Below are positions 9,652 to 17,070 of a DNA stretch of 64,000 nucleotides, in pieces. The translations under genes were made by a program, and so were the position numbers. How positions within the stretch are numbered: position 1 is the stretch's first letter; each line of letters begins with the position of its first letter. Under the pieces are notes generated by a model that was not told the origin of the DNA, did no database searches, and saw only the letters and a list, made by a program, of their open reading frames with translations. Origin of the DNA: Neoroseomonas oryzicola (GTDB lineage: Bacteria > Pseudomonadota > Alphaproteobacteria > Acetobacterales > Acetobacteraceae); NCBI RefSeq assembly GCF_012163135.1, contig NZ_JAAVUP010000002.1, positions 434,001 to 498,000 of the forward strand, read 5' to 3'.

Positions 9652-10410
9652 TCATCCGGCCATGGTCAGGCCGCCAGAGACGCTCAGCACCTGGCCGGTG
9701 ACGTAGGCGGCGTCGTCGCTCGCGAAGAACAGGATGGCGCCGGGCAGGTCCTCCGGCGTGCCGATGCGGCCCATGGGCACGGCGCGGCGGAAAGCCTCGT
9801 CCAGCTTCTCGGGGTTGCCCGCGCCTTCCTTGTAGCCGGCGAAGAGTGCGGTATCGGTCGGCCCCGGGCAGACCACGTTCACCGTGATGCCCTGGCGGGC
9901 ATGTTCGCGCGCGAGCGTCTTGGAGAAGCCCAGCAGACCGGCCTTGCAAGCGGCATAGACCGCCTCGCCCGAGGACCCCACGCGCGCGGCGTCGGAGGCG
10001 ATGTTGACGATCCGCCCCGCCTTGCGCGCGATCATGCCCGGCAGCACGGCGTGATGCATGTTGAGCGCGCCGACCAGGTTGATGGCGATGAGTTTTTGCC
10101 ATTCGGCGGGCGTGCTGTCCTTGAACAGGCGGAACACGTCCCAGCCGGCGTTGTTGACCAGGATATGCACCGGGCCGAGCGCGGCCTCGGCCGCCGCGAC
10201 GGCAGCCGTGACCGCCGCATGGTCGGTGATGTCGCAGGCGAAGGCCTTCGCACCGCCGCCGATCGCCGCCGCGACCCTCTCCGCCGCCGCGGCATCGATG
10301 TCGAAGACCGCGACTTTCGCGCCCGCCTCGGCGAAGCGGCGGCAGGTGGCGCTGCCGATGCCTCCGGCCCCACCGGTGACGATGACCACCCTGTCCTTCA
10401 GGCCGCGCAT
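9652..10410 (-). CDS. badH: 2-hydroxycyclohexanecarboxyl-CoA dehydrogenase BadH
   Basis: A 252-residue short-chain dehydrogenase that oxidises 2-hydroxycyclohexanecarboxyl-CoA to the 2-keto ester with NAD+. The start at 10410 (MRGLKDRVVIVTGG) is chosen over an upstream extension because it begins directly at the Rossmann fold, like BadH. Motifs are TGGAGGIG near 12-19, NNAGWD near 90-95, a catalytic Ser in NIASDAARVGSS, and YAACK (Tyr/Lys) near 154-158. The VCPGPTDTALFAGYKEG and GQVLSVSGGLTM segments resemble the R. palustris enzyme closely. It is the first gene of the operon and is divergent from badR. Confidence 0.9.
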   Translation of the reverse strand: MRGLKDRVVIVTGGAGGIGSATCRRFAEAGAKVAVFDIDAAAAERVAAAIGGGAKAFACDITDHAAVTAAVAAAEAALGPVHILVNNAGWDVFRLFKDSTPAEWQKLIAINLVGALNMHHAVLPGMIARKAGRIVNIASDAARVGSSGEAVYAACKAGLLGFSKTLAREHARQGITVNVVCPGPTDTALFAGYKEGAGNPEKLDEAFRRAVPMGRIGTPEDLPGAILFFASDDAAYVTGQVLSVSGGLTMAG

Positions 10411-10447
10411 GGTGCCTCCGTGCTGGCGGAACTGATATGACAAGGGT

Positions 10448-10984
10448 ATGCTACATTCAGATGGAAATGGCAATAGGTTGATGGATCAGGCGTCCGCAAG
10501 CGCCGCCGCCGAGGAGCAGGCCCGGTTCGACGTGGCGAACCGGCTCTTCCTGCGCCTCTACCAGGCGTCGAATCTCATGCATAAGACGGGCACGAAGGCG
10601 GTCGGCGACTTCGGCGCCACCACCCAGCAATGGGCCGTGCTCGGTGCGCTGTCCCGCCCCTCGGTCCGCGAGCGCGGCATGACGGTGAAGCAGCTGATCG
10701 GCTTCCTGATGGTCAGCCGGCAGAACCTCACGGCCGTGCTGGACCGGCTGGAACAGGCGGGCCTGGTCGAGCGCGTGCGCACCGCCGGCGCCGATGGGCG
10801 GCTGCGCCATGTGCGGCTGACGTCTCAGGGGATCGACATCTGGGGCGCGATGCTCGGCAGCATCCGCCGCTATTACGATTCCGCGCTCGACGGCTTCACG
10901 ACCGAGGAATGCGTGCTGCTGTTCCAGCTGCTGGACCGGCTGAGGGATGGCCTCAGCCGGATGCAGGAGCCTGAGGAAGCCTGA
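10448..10984 (+). CDS. badR: MarR family regulator, BadR-like
   Basis: A winged-helix MarR-family regulator of up to 178 residues. The winged helix spans roughly residues 60-135 (MTVKQLIGFLMVSRQNLTAV recognition region, then RTAGADGRLRHVRLT wing). In R. palustris the MarR protein BadR represses the cyclohexanecarboxylate genes, and its ligand is reported as 2-ketocyclohexanecarboxyl-CoA. Here the gene sits head to head with badH across only 37 bases, so one operator could control both directions. The ATG at 10481 (MDQASAS) is an alternative and perhaps better N-terminus. The gene ends 3 bases before the convergent Bug gene. Confidence 0.82.
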   Translation: MLHSDGNGNRLMDQASASAAAEEQARFDVANRLFLRLYQASNLMHKTGTKAVGDFGATTQQWAVLGALSRPSVRERGMTVKQLIGFLMVSRQNLTAVLDRLEQAGLVERVRTAGADGRLRHVRLTSQGIDIWGAMLGSIRRYYDSALDGFTTEECVLLFQLLDRLRDGLSRMQEPEEA

Positions 10985-10987
10985 GCC

Positions 10988-11956
10988 TCAATCCGGGCGG
11001 ATGTTGTTCCGCTGGATCACCTCGTGCCACTTGGCGTTCTCGCTGCGGATGAAGGCGCCGAATTCCTCGGCCGGATTGCCGCCGGGGATGGCGCCCTGGT
11101 CGTGCAGGCGGCGCCGGACATCGGGGTCCTGCAGCGCGGCGATGGCCGCACGGCGCAGGGCCTCGAGCGCCGCGGGCTGGGTCCGCGCGGGCGCCACCAG
11201 CCCATGCCAGTTGCTGGCGTCGACCGAGGGCAGGCCGAGCTCACGGAAGGTCGGCACGTCGGGGATCCAGGTCAGCCGTTCCGGCGTCCCGACCGCGAGC
11301 GCACGCATCGCCCCCGCATTGATCTGCGGCAGCAGCACGGGCAGGTCCGCAAAGCCGAGCTGCACCTCGTTGCGCAGCACCGCGGTCGCGAGCTGCCCGC
11401 CGCTGTTGTAGGCGATCTGCACAATGTCGAGCCCGGCGGCCGCGCGCAGCTGCTCGGCGGCGAGATGCGGCATGGAGCCGTTGCCGGTGGTGCCGAAGTT
11501 CAGCGCGCCCGGCCGTGCGCGGGCGTCCGTGATCAGGTCCTGCAGCGTCCGGTAGGGCGAGACCGCCGGCACCACCACGGGTTCCGGCACCAGCACGCCG
11601 AGGGTGATGGGTGCGAGGTCGCGCACCGGGTCATAGGGCGTGCCGCGGCCGAGATTGGGCGAGATGGCGAGCGCGCCGGCGCTGCCGATGCCGAACATGT
11701 AGCCGTCCGGCGCCGCCTTCGCGACGACGTCCACGCCCGTCACGCCGCCCGCGCCGGGGCGGTTGTCCACCACCACGGGCTGGCCCAGCGTCTGCTGCAT
11801 GTGCGGGGCCATGATGCGCGCGACGATGTCGCTCGGCCCCCCGGCCGCGAAGGGCACCACGAAGCGGATGGGGCGGGAGGGGTAATTGTCCTGCGCCGCG
11901 GCCGGCAGGGCGGCCAGCGCGCCGAGCAGGGCGGCGGCAATCACGTTGCGTCGCAT
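10988..11956 (-). CDS. Tripartite tricarboxylate transporter receptor (Bug/TctC family)
   Basis: A 322-residue periplasmic binding protein. A signal peptide ends near AAAQ at residues 19-22. The family opening YPSRPIRFVVPFAAGGPSDI follows, then VVDNRPGAGGVTG near 62-74 and the C-terminal PDVPTFRELG block. Bug proteins bind small carboxylates or amides. It is the last gene of a minus-strand operon with the amidohydrolase (26-base gap), the carboxymuconolactone-decarboxylase-like gene and the IclR gene. The bound ligand is therefore probably the substrate of that operon. No TctA or TctB membrane gene is nearby. Confidence 0.9.
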   Translation of the reverse strand: MRRNVIAAALLGALAALPAAAQDNYPSRPIRFVVPFAAGGPSDIVARIMAPHMQQTLGQPVVVDNRPGAGGVTGVDVVAKAAPDGYMFGIGSAGALAISPNLGRGTPYDPVRDLAPITLGVLVPEPVVVPAVSPYRTLQDLITDARARPGALNFGTTGNGSMPHLAAEQLRAAAGLDIVQIAYNSGGQLATAVLRNEVQLGFADLPVLLPQINAGAMRALAVGTPERLTWIPDVPTFRELGLPSVDASNWHGLVAPARTQPAALEALRRAAIAALQDPDVRRRLHDQGAIPGGNPAEEFGAFIRSENAKWHEVIQRNNIRPD

Positions 11957-11982
11957 GGGGAGTCCTCCGTCGTGTCGTTGTC

Positions 11983-13026
11983 TCAGGCGATCTCGGGCAG
12001 GCGGTAGAAGCGCGCGGCGCTCCGCCAGAAGAGATCGGTCTTCTCGGATGCGCTCGCGCCCGCGGCGATGCGCTTCATCGCGTTCCAGCCGATCGCGTAG
12101 GCATAGCCGCCCTTGTCGACGGGGAAGTTGCTTTCGAACATGCAGCGCGCGGCGCCGAAGGTCTCGATGCAGTGCTCCATCCAGGGGCGCCAGGCCTCGG
12201 CCAGTTCGGCCGAGGAGGGGGCGCGCGGGCGCGTCTCGAAGCCGAAGCCGGGCAGGCGCATGCCGAGGCCGCCGACCTTCACCATCACGTTCGGGCAGGT
12301 GGCGAGGTCGCGCATGTGGCCCGACCAGGCCGCGAAGACCTCGTCGCGCTTCCCCTCATAGCGCCCGATGCCGAGGATGCCGCCGCAATGGTCGAGCACG
12401 ATCGGCACCTGCGGGAAGGCGCGCGCCAGCGCGACCAGCTTCGGCAGCTGGTGGAAGTAGATCCAGGCGTCGAAGGTCATCCCCCGCTTGCCGAGCTCGG
12501 CCATGCCGGCGCGGAAGCCCGCGCTGTCCATCATGTCCTCGGGCGGCGTGTAGGACGGGTTGAGCATCGCGGGGTCCGGGTCCCAGGTCGCGATGTGGCG
12601 GATGCCGCGGAAGCGGTCGCCGCCGGCCTTCGCATGCGCCTCGAGCACCGGTGCGACCGCGGCGCCGAGCCGCAGGTCGGCCGCACCCACGATGCCGGCG
12701 CAGGCGCGGATGGCGCCGTAGCGGCCGCTCGCGCACATCGCCGCGACGCCGTTGGCGAATTCGGTCTCGCCCACCGCGCGCATCTCCGCAGGCCCGTCGG
12801 CGCGCAGCAGCGACCGCGAGGACTGCACATAGACCGTCGCGCGCACGTCGTGCCCGGTCGCGAGATCCGCGAGCAATTCATCGAGCAGGTAGCGCCAGCC
12901 CGGCTGGTCCCACAGGTGGTGATGGGGGTCGATGATGGGCTGGGCGGGGTCGATCGCATCCTCGACGCAGGTCGCGAGCCAATCCTCGCGCACCGGAATC
13001 TGGTGCTGCTGCATGCTGTGGGTCAT
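11983..13026 (-). CDS. Amidohydrolase family protein (lactonase-like TIM barrel)
   Basis: A 347-residue amidohydrolase-2 (PF04909-like) enzyme. The N-terminal metal site is IIDPHHHLWD near residues 30-39. Later elements are FRGIRHIATWDPD near 139-151, VLDHCGGILG near 216-225 and the C-terminal FESNFPVDKGG, whose Asp/His environment is typical of the family. Relatives hydrolyse lactones and cyclic dicarboxylate derivatives in aromatic and sugar-acid catabolism (for example 4-sulfomuconolactone, 2-pyrone-4,6-dicarboxylate or fuconolactone hydrolases); the exact substrate is unknown. Its start overlaps the upstream gene by ATGA (13023-13026), so the two proteins are probably made together and act in one pathway. 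Confidence 0.82.
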   Translation of the reverse strand: MTHSMQQHQIPVREDWLATCVEDAIDPAQPIIDPHHHLWDQPGWRYLLDELLADLATGHDVRATVYVQSSRSLLRADGPAEMRAVGETEFANGVAAMCASGRYGAIRACAGIVGAADLRLGAAVAPVLEAHAKAGGDRFRGIRHIATWDPDPAMLNPSYTPPEDMMDSAGFRAGMAELGKRGMTFDAWIYFHQLPKLVALARAFPQVPIVLDHCGGILGIGRYEGKRDEVFAAWSGHMRDLATCPNVMVKVGGLGMRLPGFGFETRPRAPSSAELAEAWRPWMEHCIETFGAARCMFESNFPVDKGGYAYAIGWNAMKRIAAGASASEKTDLFWRSAARFYRLPEIA

Positions 13027-13598
13027 GCGCCGGCTCCCGGGAATTCGGGGTCGTTGAGCTCGGGGGCGATGGAGCCGGGAATGCCGAGCTCGAAGGTGTT
13101 CAGCGTCAGCGCGACCAGGCAGTAGTAGCCGAGGATGCCGACCAGCTCGACCATGCCGCGTTCGCCGAGTGCGGCGACGCCGGACTCATAGAGCGGCTTC
13201 GGCACGCGGCCGGTGGACAGCAGCGTGGTCGAGACGTCGTAGACCGCCTGTTCGCGCGCATCGCGCAGGCTCGGCGTGCGGCGCGCGGCGATGGCGGCGA
13301 TCACCTCGGGGTCCATTCCCGCCTTCAGCCCTTCGCGCTTATGCGCGGTCCATTCGTGATGCGACGTCCAGTGGCGGCCGCAGACCAGGATCGCGAGTTC
13401 CGACAGGCGGGGTTCCAGCGCCGTCTGGTAGCGCAGCAACTCGCCGAGCTTCTGGCCGCGGCTCGCGAGCTCCGGGTTCTGCAGCCAGGCGACCATTGGC
13501 GCGGGGACGCGGCCGCGGATGCCGGAGACGGCCTCCGCCACGGCGGCCTTCTGGGCTTCGGTCATTGCCTCCTCGGGCGGCAGGTCCAGGCGGGGCAT
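13023..13598 (-). CDS. Carboxymuconolactone decarboxylase family protein
   Basis: A 191-residue all-helical protein of the CMD/AhpD superfamily. The core is LSELAILVCGRHWTSHHEWT near residues 85-104. It has a single Cys and conserved His/Glu but lacks the CxxC of peroxidase-type AhpD. It may therefore be a decarboxylase or isomerase-like member rather than a redox enzyme. The family is common next to amidohydrolases and Bug receptors in catabolic operons. It overlaps the amidohydrolase start by 4 bases and follows the IclR gene by 17 bases. The specific reaction cannot be read from sequence. Confidence 0.8.
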   Translation of the reverse strand: MPRLDLPPEEAMTEAQKAAVAEAVSGIRGRVPAPMVAWLQNPELASRGQKLGELLRYQTALEPRLSELAILVCGRHWTSHHEWTAHKREGLKAGMDPEVIAAIAARRTPSLRDAREQAVYDVSTTLLSTGRVPKPLYESGVAALGERGMVELVGILGYYCLVALTLNTFELGIPGSIAPELNDPEFPGAGA

Positions 13599-13615
13599 GG
13601 GCGGTTTCCTCCGGG

Positions 13616-14356
13616 TCAGGCTTGGGCCGTGATGGGGGCGGGGTCGCCGCCCAGGGCGCGGGTCAGCGCGGCGGCTTCGCGCAGCACGAGCGGCAGGCAG
13701 AGCGCCTCCGCCGCCGCGTCGAAGCGATAGAGGGGCATGGTGATGCCGATGGACCCCGCCACGCGGCCGCGCGCGTCGAGCACCGGCGCGGCGATGGCCG
13801 CGACCTCGGGCAGGCGCTCGCCGCGGCTGACGATGGGCAGGCGCGGGCGGGGCTCGGTCTCGAGCGCGACCAGCGCGCGGCCATGCGCCCCGATGCCCAG
13901 CGGCGCAACCTCGCCGACGCGGGCGATGGTGCGCACCGGCTGCGGGCTGTCGAGGCGGAACAGGCAGCGCCGCGCCGCGCCGTCCCGCGCGAAGAAGGCC
14001 GCGCTTTCCCGGCTTTCGCTGCGCAGCCGGTCGAGCGCCGGCATCACCTGGTCCTCGAGCCGCAGCCCGCGCCGGAAGCGTTCCCCTAGCACCAGCAATT
14101 GCGGCCCGAGCGCATAGCCGCCGGCGACGCGCTGCACGAAGCCCTGGCCTTCCAGCGTGCCGAGCAGCCGCAGCGCGGTGGTCATGTGCAGGCCGGTGCG
14201 GCGGGCGATCTCGGCGAGCGGCAGGGCGGGGTCGTCATCCCCGAAGGCGAGGAGAAGGGCGAGCGCGCGGTCGACGGCGCGGACATTGCCGTCCGGCTCC
14301 GCGGCCTCGCGCGGCGGCGCGGGATCCGCGCCCGGGCTTCTCGTCGGTTTCCTCAC
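13616..14356 (-). CDS. IclR family transcriptional regulator
   Basis: A 246-residue regulator with an N-terminal winged helix (AVDRALALLLAFGDDDPALP, then LAEIARRTGLHMTTALRLLG near residues 48-67) and a C-terminal effector domain ending near residue 235. The start is a GTG at 14356; no ATG precedes the helix-turn-helix at a sensible distance. It is the promoter-proximal gene of the IclR / CMD-like / amidohydrolase / Bug operon. It faces an SDR gene across 94 bases that contain a TTCCA/TGGAA palindrome, a probable operator for both directions. The natural effector is unknown. Confidence 0.87.
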   Translation of the reverse strand: MRKPTRSPGADPAPPREAAEPDGNVRAVDRALALLLAFGDDDPALPLAEIARRTGLHMTTALRLLGTLEGQGFVQRVAGGYALGPQLLVLGERFRRGLRLEDQVMPALDRLRSESRESAAFFARDGAARRCLFRLDSPQPVRTIARVGEVAPLGIGAHGRALVALETEPRPRLPIVSRGERLPEVAAIAAPVLDARGRVAGSIGITMPLYRFDAAAEALCLPLVLREAAALTRALGGDPAPITAQA

Positions 14357-14373
14357 CCGGCCCTTCTAGCGGG

Positions 14374-14414
14374 CACTTCCACGTTATGGAAGGCCATTGC
14401 GTCAGATGGAAGTG
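14374..14414. promoter_or_regulatory. Candidate IclR operator (nested inverted repeats)
   Basis: A 15-base palindrome TTCCA-CGTTA-TGGAA lies at 14377-14391. A wider inverted repeat CACTTCCA (14374-14381) / TGGAAGTG (14407-14414) shares its left arm. The site is in the divergent gap between the IclR gene and the SDR gene, where an autoregulating IclR protein would bind. TTCC/GGAA half-sites are usual for this family. The function is inferred. Confidence 0.6.
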
Positions 14415-14450
14415 CGGCGCTAAGCAGCGGCCAGGATCACGGAGGACCGC

Positions 14451-15251
14451 ATGTCCCAGCGCTTTGCCGGCAAGGTTGCCATCGTCACCGGCGCCGGGTG
14501 CGTCGGCCCCGGCTGGGGCAATGGCCGCGCCATCGCCGTCGGCCTCGCGCGGGAAGGCGCGATCGTCGTCGGCGTCGACCGCAATCCGGACTCTATGACC
14601 GAGACGGCCGAACGCATCGCCGCGGAGGACGGACGGTTCGAGATGGCGACGCTCGATGTGCGCGACGGCGCGGCGATCGCGTCCCTGGTCGCCGATGTCG
14701 TCGCGCGGCACGGCCGCATCGACGTGCTGGTCAACAACGTCGGCGGTTCGGCCGCCGGCGGGCCGGTCGAGATGAGCGAGGAGGTCTGGGACCTCCAGAT
14801 CGACACCAATCTGAAGAGCGTCTTCCTCGCGCTCAAGCACGTGCTGCCGGTGATGGAGAAGCAGGGGAAGGGGGCGGTGGTGAACCTCGCCTCGACCTCG
14901 GGCATCCGCTGGACGGGCGCGGCGCAGGTCGCCTATGCGGCGTCGAAGGCGGGGGTGATCCAGCTCTCGCGCGTCGTCGCCGTGCAGTACGCGGCGAAGG
15001 GCATCCGGGTGAACACGGTCGTCCCCGGGCAGATGCACACGCCGATGGTCGAAGTGCGGCTCGCGAAGCAGCGGGCCGGCGGTGACGTGGAGGCGCTGGT
15101 CAAGCAGCGCCTGTCGCGCATTCCGATGGGTTTCGCCGGCGACGGGCGCGACACGGCGAACGCCGTGCTGTTCCTCGCCTCGGACGAGGCGCGCTTCGTC
15201 ACCGGCACCGAGCTCGTCGTGGACGGGGGGATGTCGGTCCGCTGCGGCTGA
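14451..15251 (+). CDS. Short-chain dehydrogenase/reductase (SDR)
   Basis: A 266-residue classical SDR. The nucleotide-binding motif is TGAGCVGPGWGNG near residues 13-25, an expanded form of TGxxxGxG. NNVGG lies near 92-96, and the catalytic Ser (NLASTSG) and Tyr-Lys pair (YAASK) near 143-164. The C-terminus GTELVVDGGMSVRCG is typical. The G-x-G-W-G-N-G insertion occurs in SDR sub-groups related to 3-ketoacyl or cyclohexanol-type dehydrogenases, but the substrate is unknown. It is divergent from the IclR gene and shares its operator region. It probably belongs to the same pathway as the amidohydrolase operon. It ends 9 bases before a convergent Bug gene. Confidence 0.87.
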   Translation: MSQRFAGKVAIVTGAGCVGPGWGNGRAIAVGLAREGAIVVGVDRNPDSMTETAERIAAEDGRFEMATLDVRDGAAIASLVADVVARHGRIDVLVNNVGGSAAGGPVEMSEEVWDLQIDTNLKSVFLALKHVLPVMEKQGKGAVVNLASTSGIRWTGAAQVAYAASKAGVIQLSRVVAVQYAAKGIRVNTVVPGQMHTPMVEVRLAKQRAGGDVEALVKQRLSRIPMGFAGDGRDTANAVLFLASDEARFVTGTELVVDGGMSVRCG

Positions 15252-15260
15252 CGCGCCGCT

Positions 15261-16235
15261 TCAGTCCGCCGTCGCGCCCGAGGCCCGGACCACCGGTGCC
15301 CAGACCTCGACCTGCTGGCGCATGAAGGCGTCGTAGGCTGCGCCGTCGAGCGGCCAGGGTTCGGCGCCGAAGTCGCGGAAGCGTTGGGCGATCGCGGGGT
15401 CCTCGAGTGCCGCGATGATCTCCCCGCCGAGGCGGCGGATGATCGGGTCAGGCACGGCGGCGGGCGCGACGATGCCGTACCAGGAGGCGACGTCGAACTC
15501 GGCGATGCCTTGTTCCTGTAGCGTCGGGATGTCCGGCATGGTGCTGGCGCGCTGCGCGGTCGAGACGGCCAGCGCGCGCAGCATCCCGGCCAGCACCTGC
15601 TGGCGGCTCGCTGGCGCGTTGTCGATGGCGAACAGCACTTCACCGTTCATCACGGCGGCCATGGACGGCGCCGTCCCGCGATAGGGCACATGGGTCGTCT
15701 CGACGCCGATGCGCTGGCCGAACATCACGCCGGACAGGTGCGACGACGTCCCGGCTCCTGCCGAGGAGAAGGTCGCCCGCGTCGGGTTTGCCCGGATATA
15801 GGCGACGAGTTCCACCACCGAGCGGATCGGCCCGTCCCCCTTCACGATCAGCACGTTGGGCATGCGGCAGAGCCGCGCGACGCCGCGCAGGTCCTTCAGC
15901 GGATCGAAGGTCAGCCGCCGCGCGTGCAGCGTCGGGCCGATGCCATGCGATGCGATGTGGTTGATGTAGTAGTTGTAGCCGTCGGGTGCCGCGCGAGCGA
16001 CGACCTCGGCACCCAGCATGCCGCCCGCACCCGGCCGCGGGTCGATCACCAGCGGCTGGCCGAGCTTCTCGCGCAGGCGGTTTTCCATCATGCGCAGGAA
16101 GATGTCCGATGCGCCGCCCGCATTGGCGCCGACGACGAAGCGAAGCGGGCGGTCCGGCCAGGTGCCCTGGGCATGGACGACGGGCGCGGCGAACAGCGCG
16201 CCAGCAGTGCCCGCGAGGGCACGACGGGTGATCAT
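15261..16235 (-). CDS. Tripartite tricarboxylate transporter receptor (Bug/TctC family)
   Basis: A 324-residue periplasmic receptor. The N-terminus MITRRALAGTAGALFAAPVV is a signal peptide with a twin-arginine look. WPDRPLRFVVGANAGGASD follows, then DPRPGAGGMLGAEVVA near 65-80, THVPYRGTAPSMAAVMNGE in the centre and MPDIPTLQEQG near the C-terminal third. The bound ligand is unknown. Its only close neighbours are the convergent SDR and the divergent GST gene, so it is a stand-alone receptor with no transporter partner in view. Confidence 0.9.
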   Translation of the reverse strand: MITRRALAGTAGALFAAPVVHAQGTWPDRPLRFVVGANAGGASDIFLRMMENRLREKLGQPLVIDPRPGAGGMLGAEVVARAAPDGYNYYINHIASHGIGPTLHARRLTFDPLKDLRGVARLCRMPNVLIVKGDGPIRSVVELVAYIRANPTRATFSSAGAGTSSHLSGVMFGQRIGVETTHVPYRGTAPSMAAVMNGEVLFAIDNAPASRQQVLAGMLRALAVSTAQRASTMPDIPTLQEQGIAEFDVASWYGIVAPAAVPDPIIRRLGGEIIAALEDPAIAQRFRDFGAEPWPLDGAAYDAFMRQQVEVWAPVVRASGATAD

Positions 16236-16342
16236 GGACGCATCCTCCTGTTCTTGGCCGGAAGGCTAGGACATTCGGCGCAGCCGGCGATACCCCCGGC
16301 TTTCCCGCGGCCGCGTGCTGCGGCAGGCTCGCGGCCACTCGC

Positions 16343-17005
16343 ATGGGACATCGCATGGGCAGCACCGTCACGCGTCGCCACCTCTATGGCTGGGCGACGC
16401 CGAACACGCACAGGGTCTCGGTCCTGCTCGAGGAACTCGGGCTCGACTACGGCGTGACCGGCGTGAACATCCGCCGGCGCGAGCAGTTCGCGCCCGAAAT
16501 CCTCGCGCTCAACCCCTTCGGCAAGGTGCCGATCCTGCTGGAGGAGCATGCGGAGGGCCCGCCGCTCGTGCTGTTCGAGAGCGGCGCGATCCTGATCCAC
16601 CTCGCCGAGGCGCATGGCCGCTTCCTTCCGGTCGATGGCCCGGAACGCGCGGCGACGCTCGCCTGGCTGATGGTCGCGCTGACCGGGCTCGGGCCCGTGA
16701 CCGGCCAGGCGCATCACTGGACGGAACTTGCCCCCGAGAAGCCGGAGGCCGCGCGGGCCCATGCGCTGGCGCAGGTCGAGCGCGTCTATCGCCTGCTCGA
16801 CAGCCGGCTGGGCGAGGTGCCCTACCTGGCGGGCGCCGCGTATTCGATCGCCGATATGGCGGCCTTGCCCTGGATCGGCCGGCATGGCTGGGCGGAGCGT
16901 CGGCTCGAGGACACACCGAACATCGCCGCCTGGTACGAACGGCTGATGGCCCGGCCGGCGGTCGCGCGCGGCCTTGCCGTACCGAAGGGCGCGGTGCTCG
17001 CCTGA
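16343..17005 (+). CDS. Glutathione S-transferase family protein (Ure2p/YfcG-like)
   Basis: A cytoplasmic GST of about 220 residues. The thioredoxin-like N-terminal domain has TPNTHRVSVLLEELGLDY near residues 20-37, the glutathione contact LNPFGKVPILL near 56-66 and ESGAILIHLAEAHG near 80-93. The all-helical C-terminal domain carries YSIADMAALPWI near 172-183. The TPN...V start of the first helix is the Ure2p/YfcG type, often active as a disulfide-bond reductase or in degradative dehalogenation. The start may be 16343 or, in frame, 16355; neither has a strong ribosome site. A peptide-type binding-protein gene follows 65 bases later. Confidence 0.85.
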   Translation: MGHRMGSTVTRRHLYGWATPNTHRVSVLLEELGLDYGVTGVNIRRREQFAPEILALNPFGKVPILLEEHAEGPPLVLFESGAILIHLAEAHGRFLPVDGPERAATLAWLMVALTGLGPVTGQAHHWTELAPEKPEAARAHALAQVERVYRLLDSRLGEVPYLAGAAYSIADMAALPWIGRHGWAERRLEDTPNIAAWYERLMARPAVARGLAVPKGAVLA

Positions 17006-17070
17006 TGCGCCGCGTTGCCTTTCGCCCTGCTGCGACGAAGATGACGCCGAACGACCGAGGAGGCGCTGCC

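Noticed and set aside
10411-10447. A BadR operator in the 37-base badH-badR gap
   Set aside because: An operator is expected there, but I could not see a convincing inverted repeat, so none is annotated.
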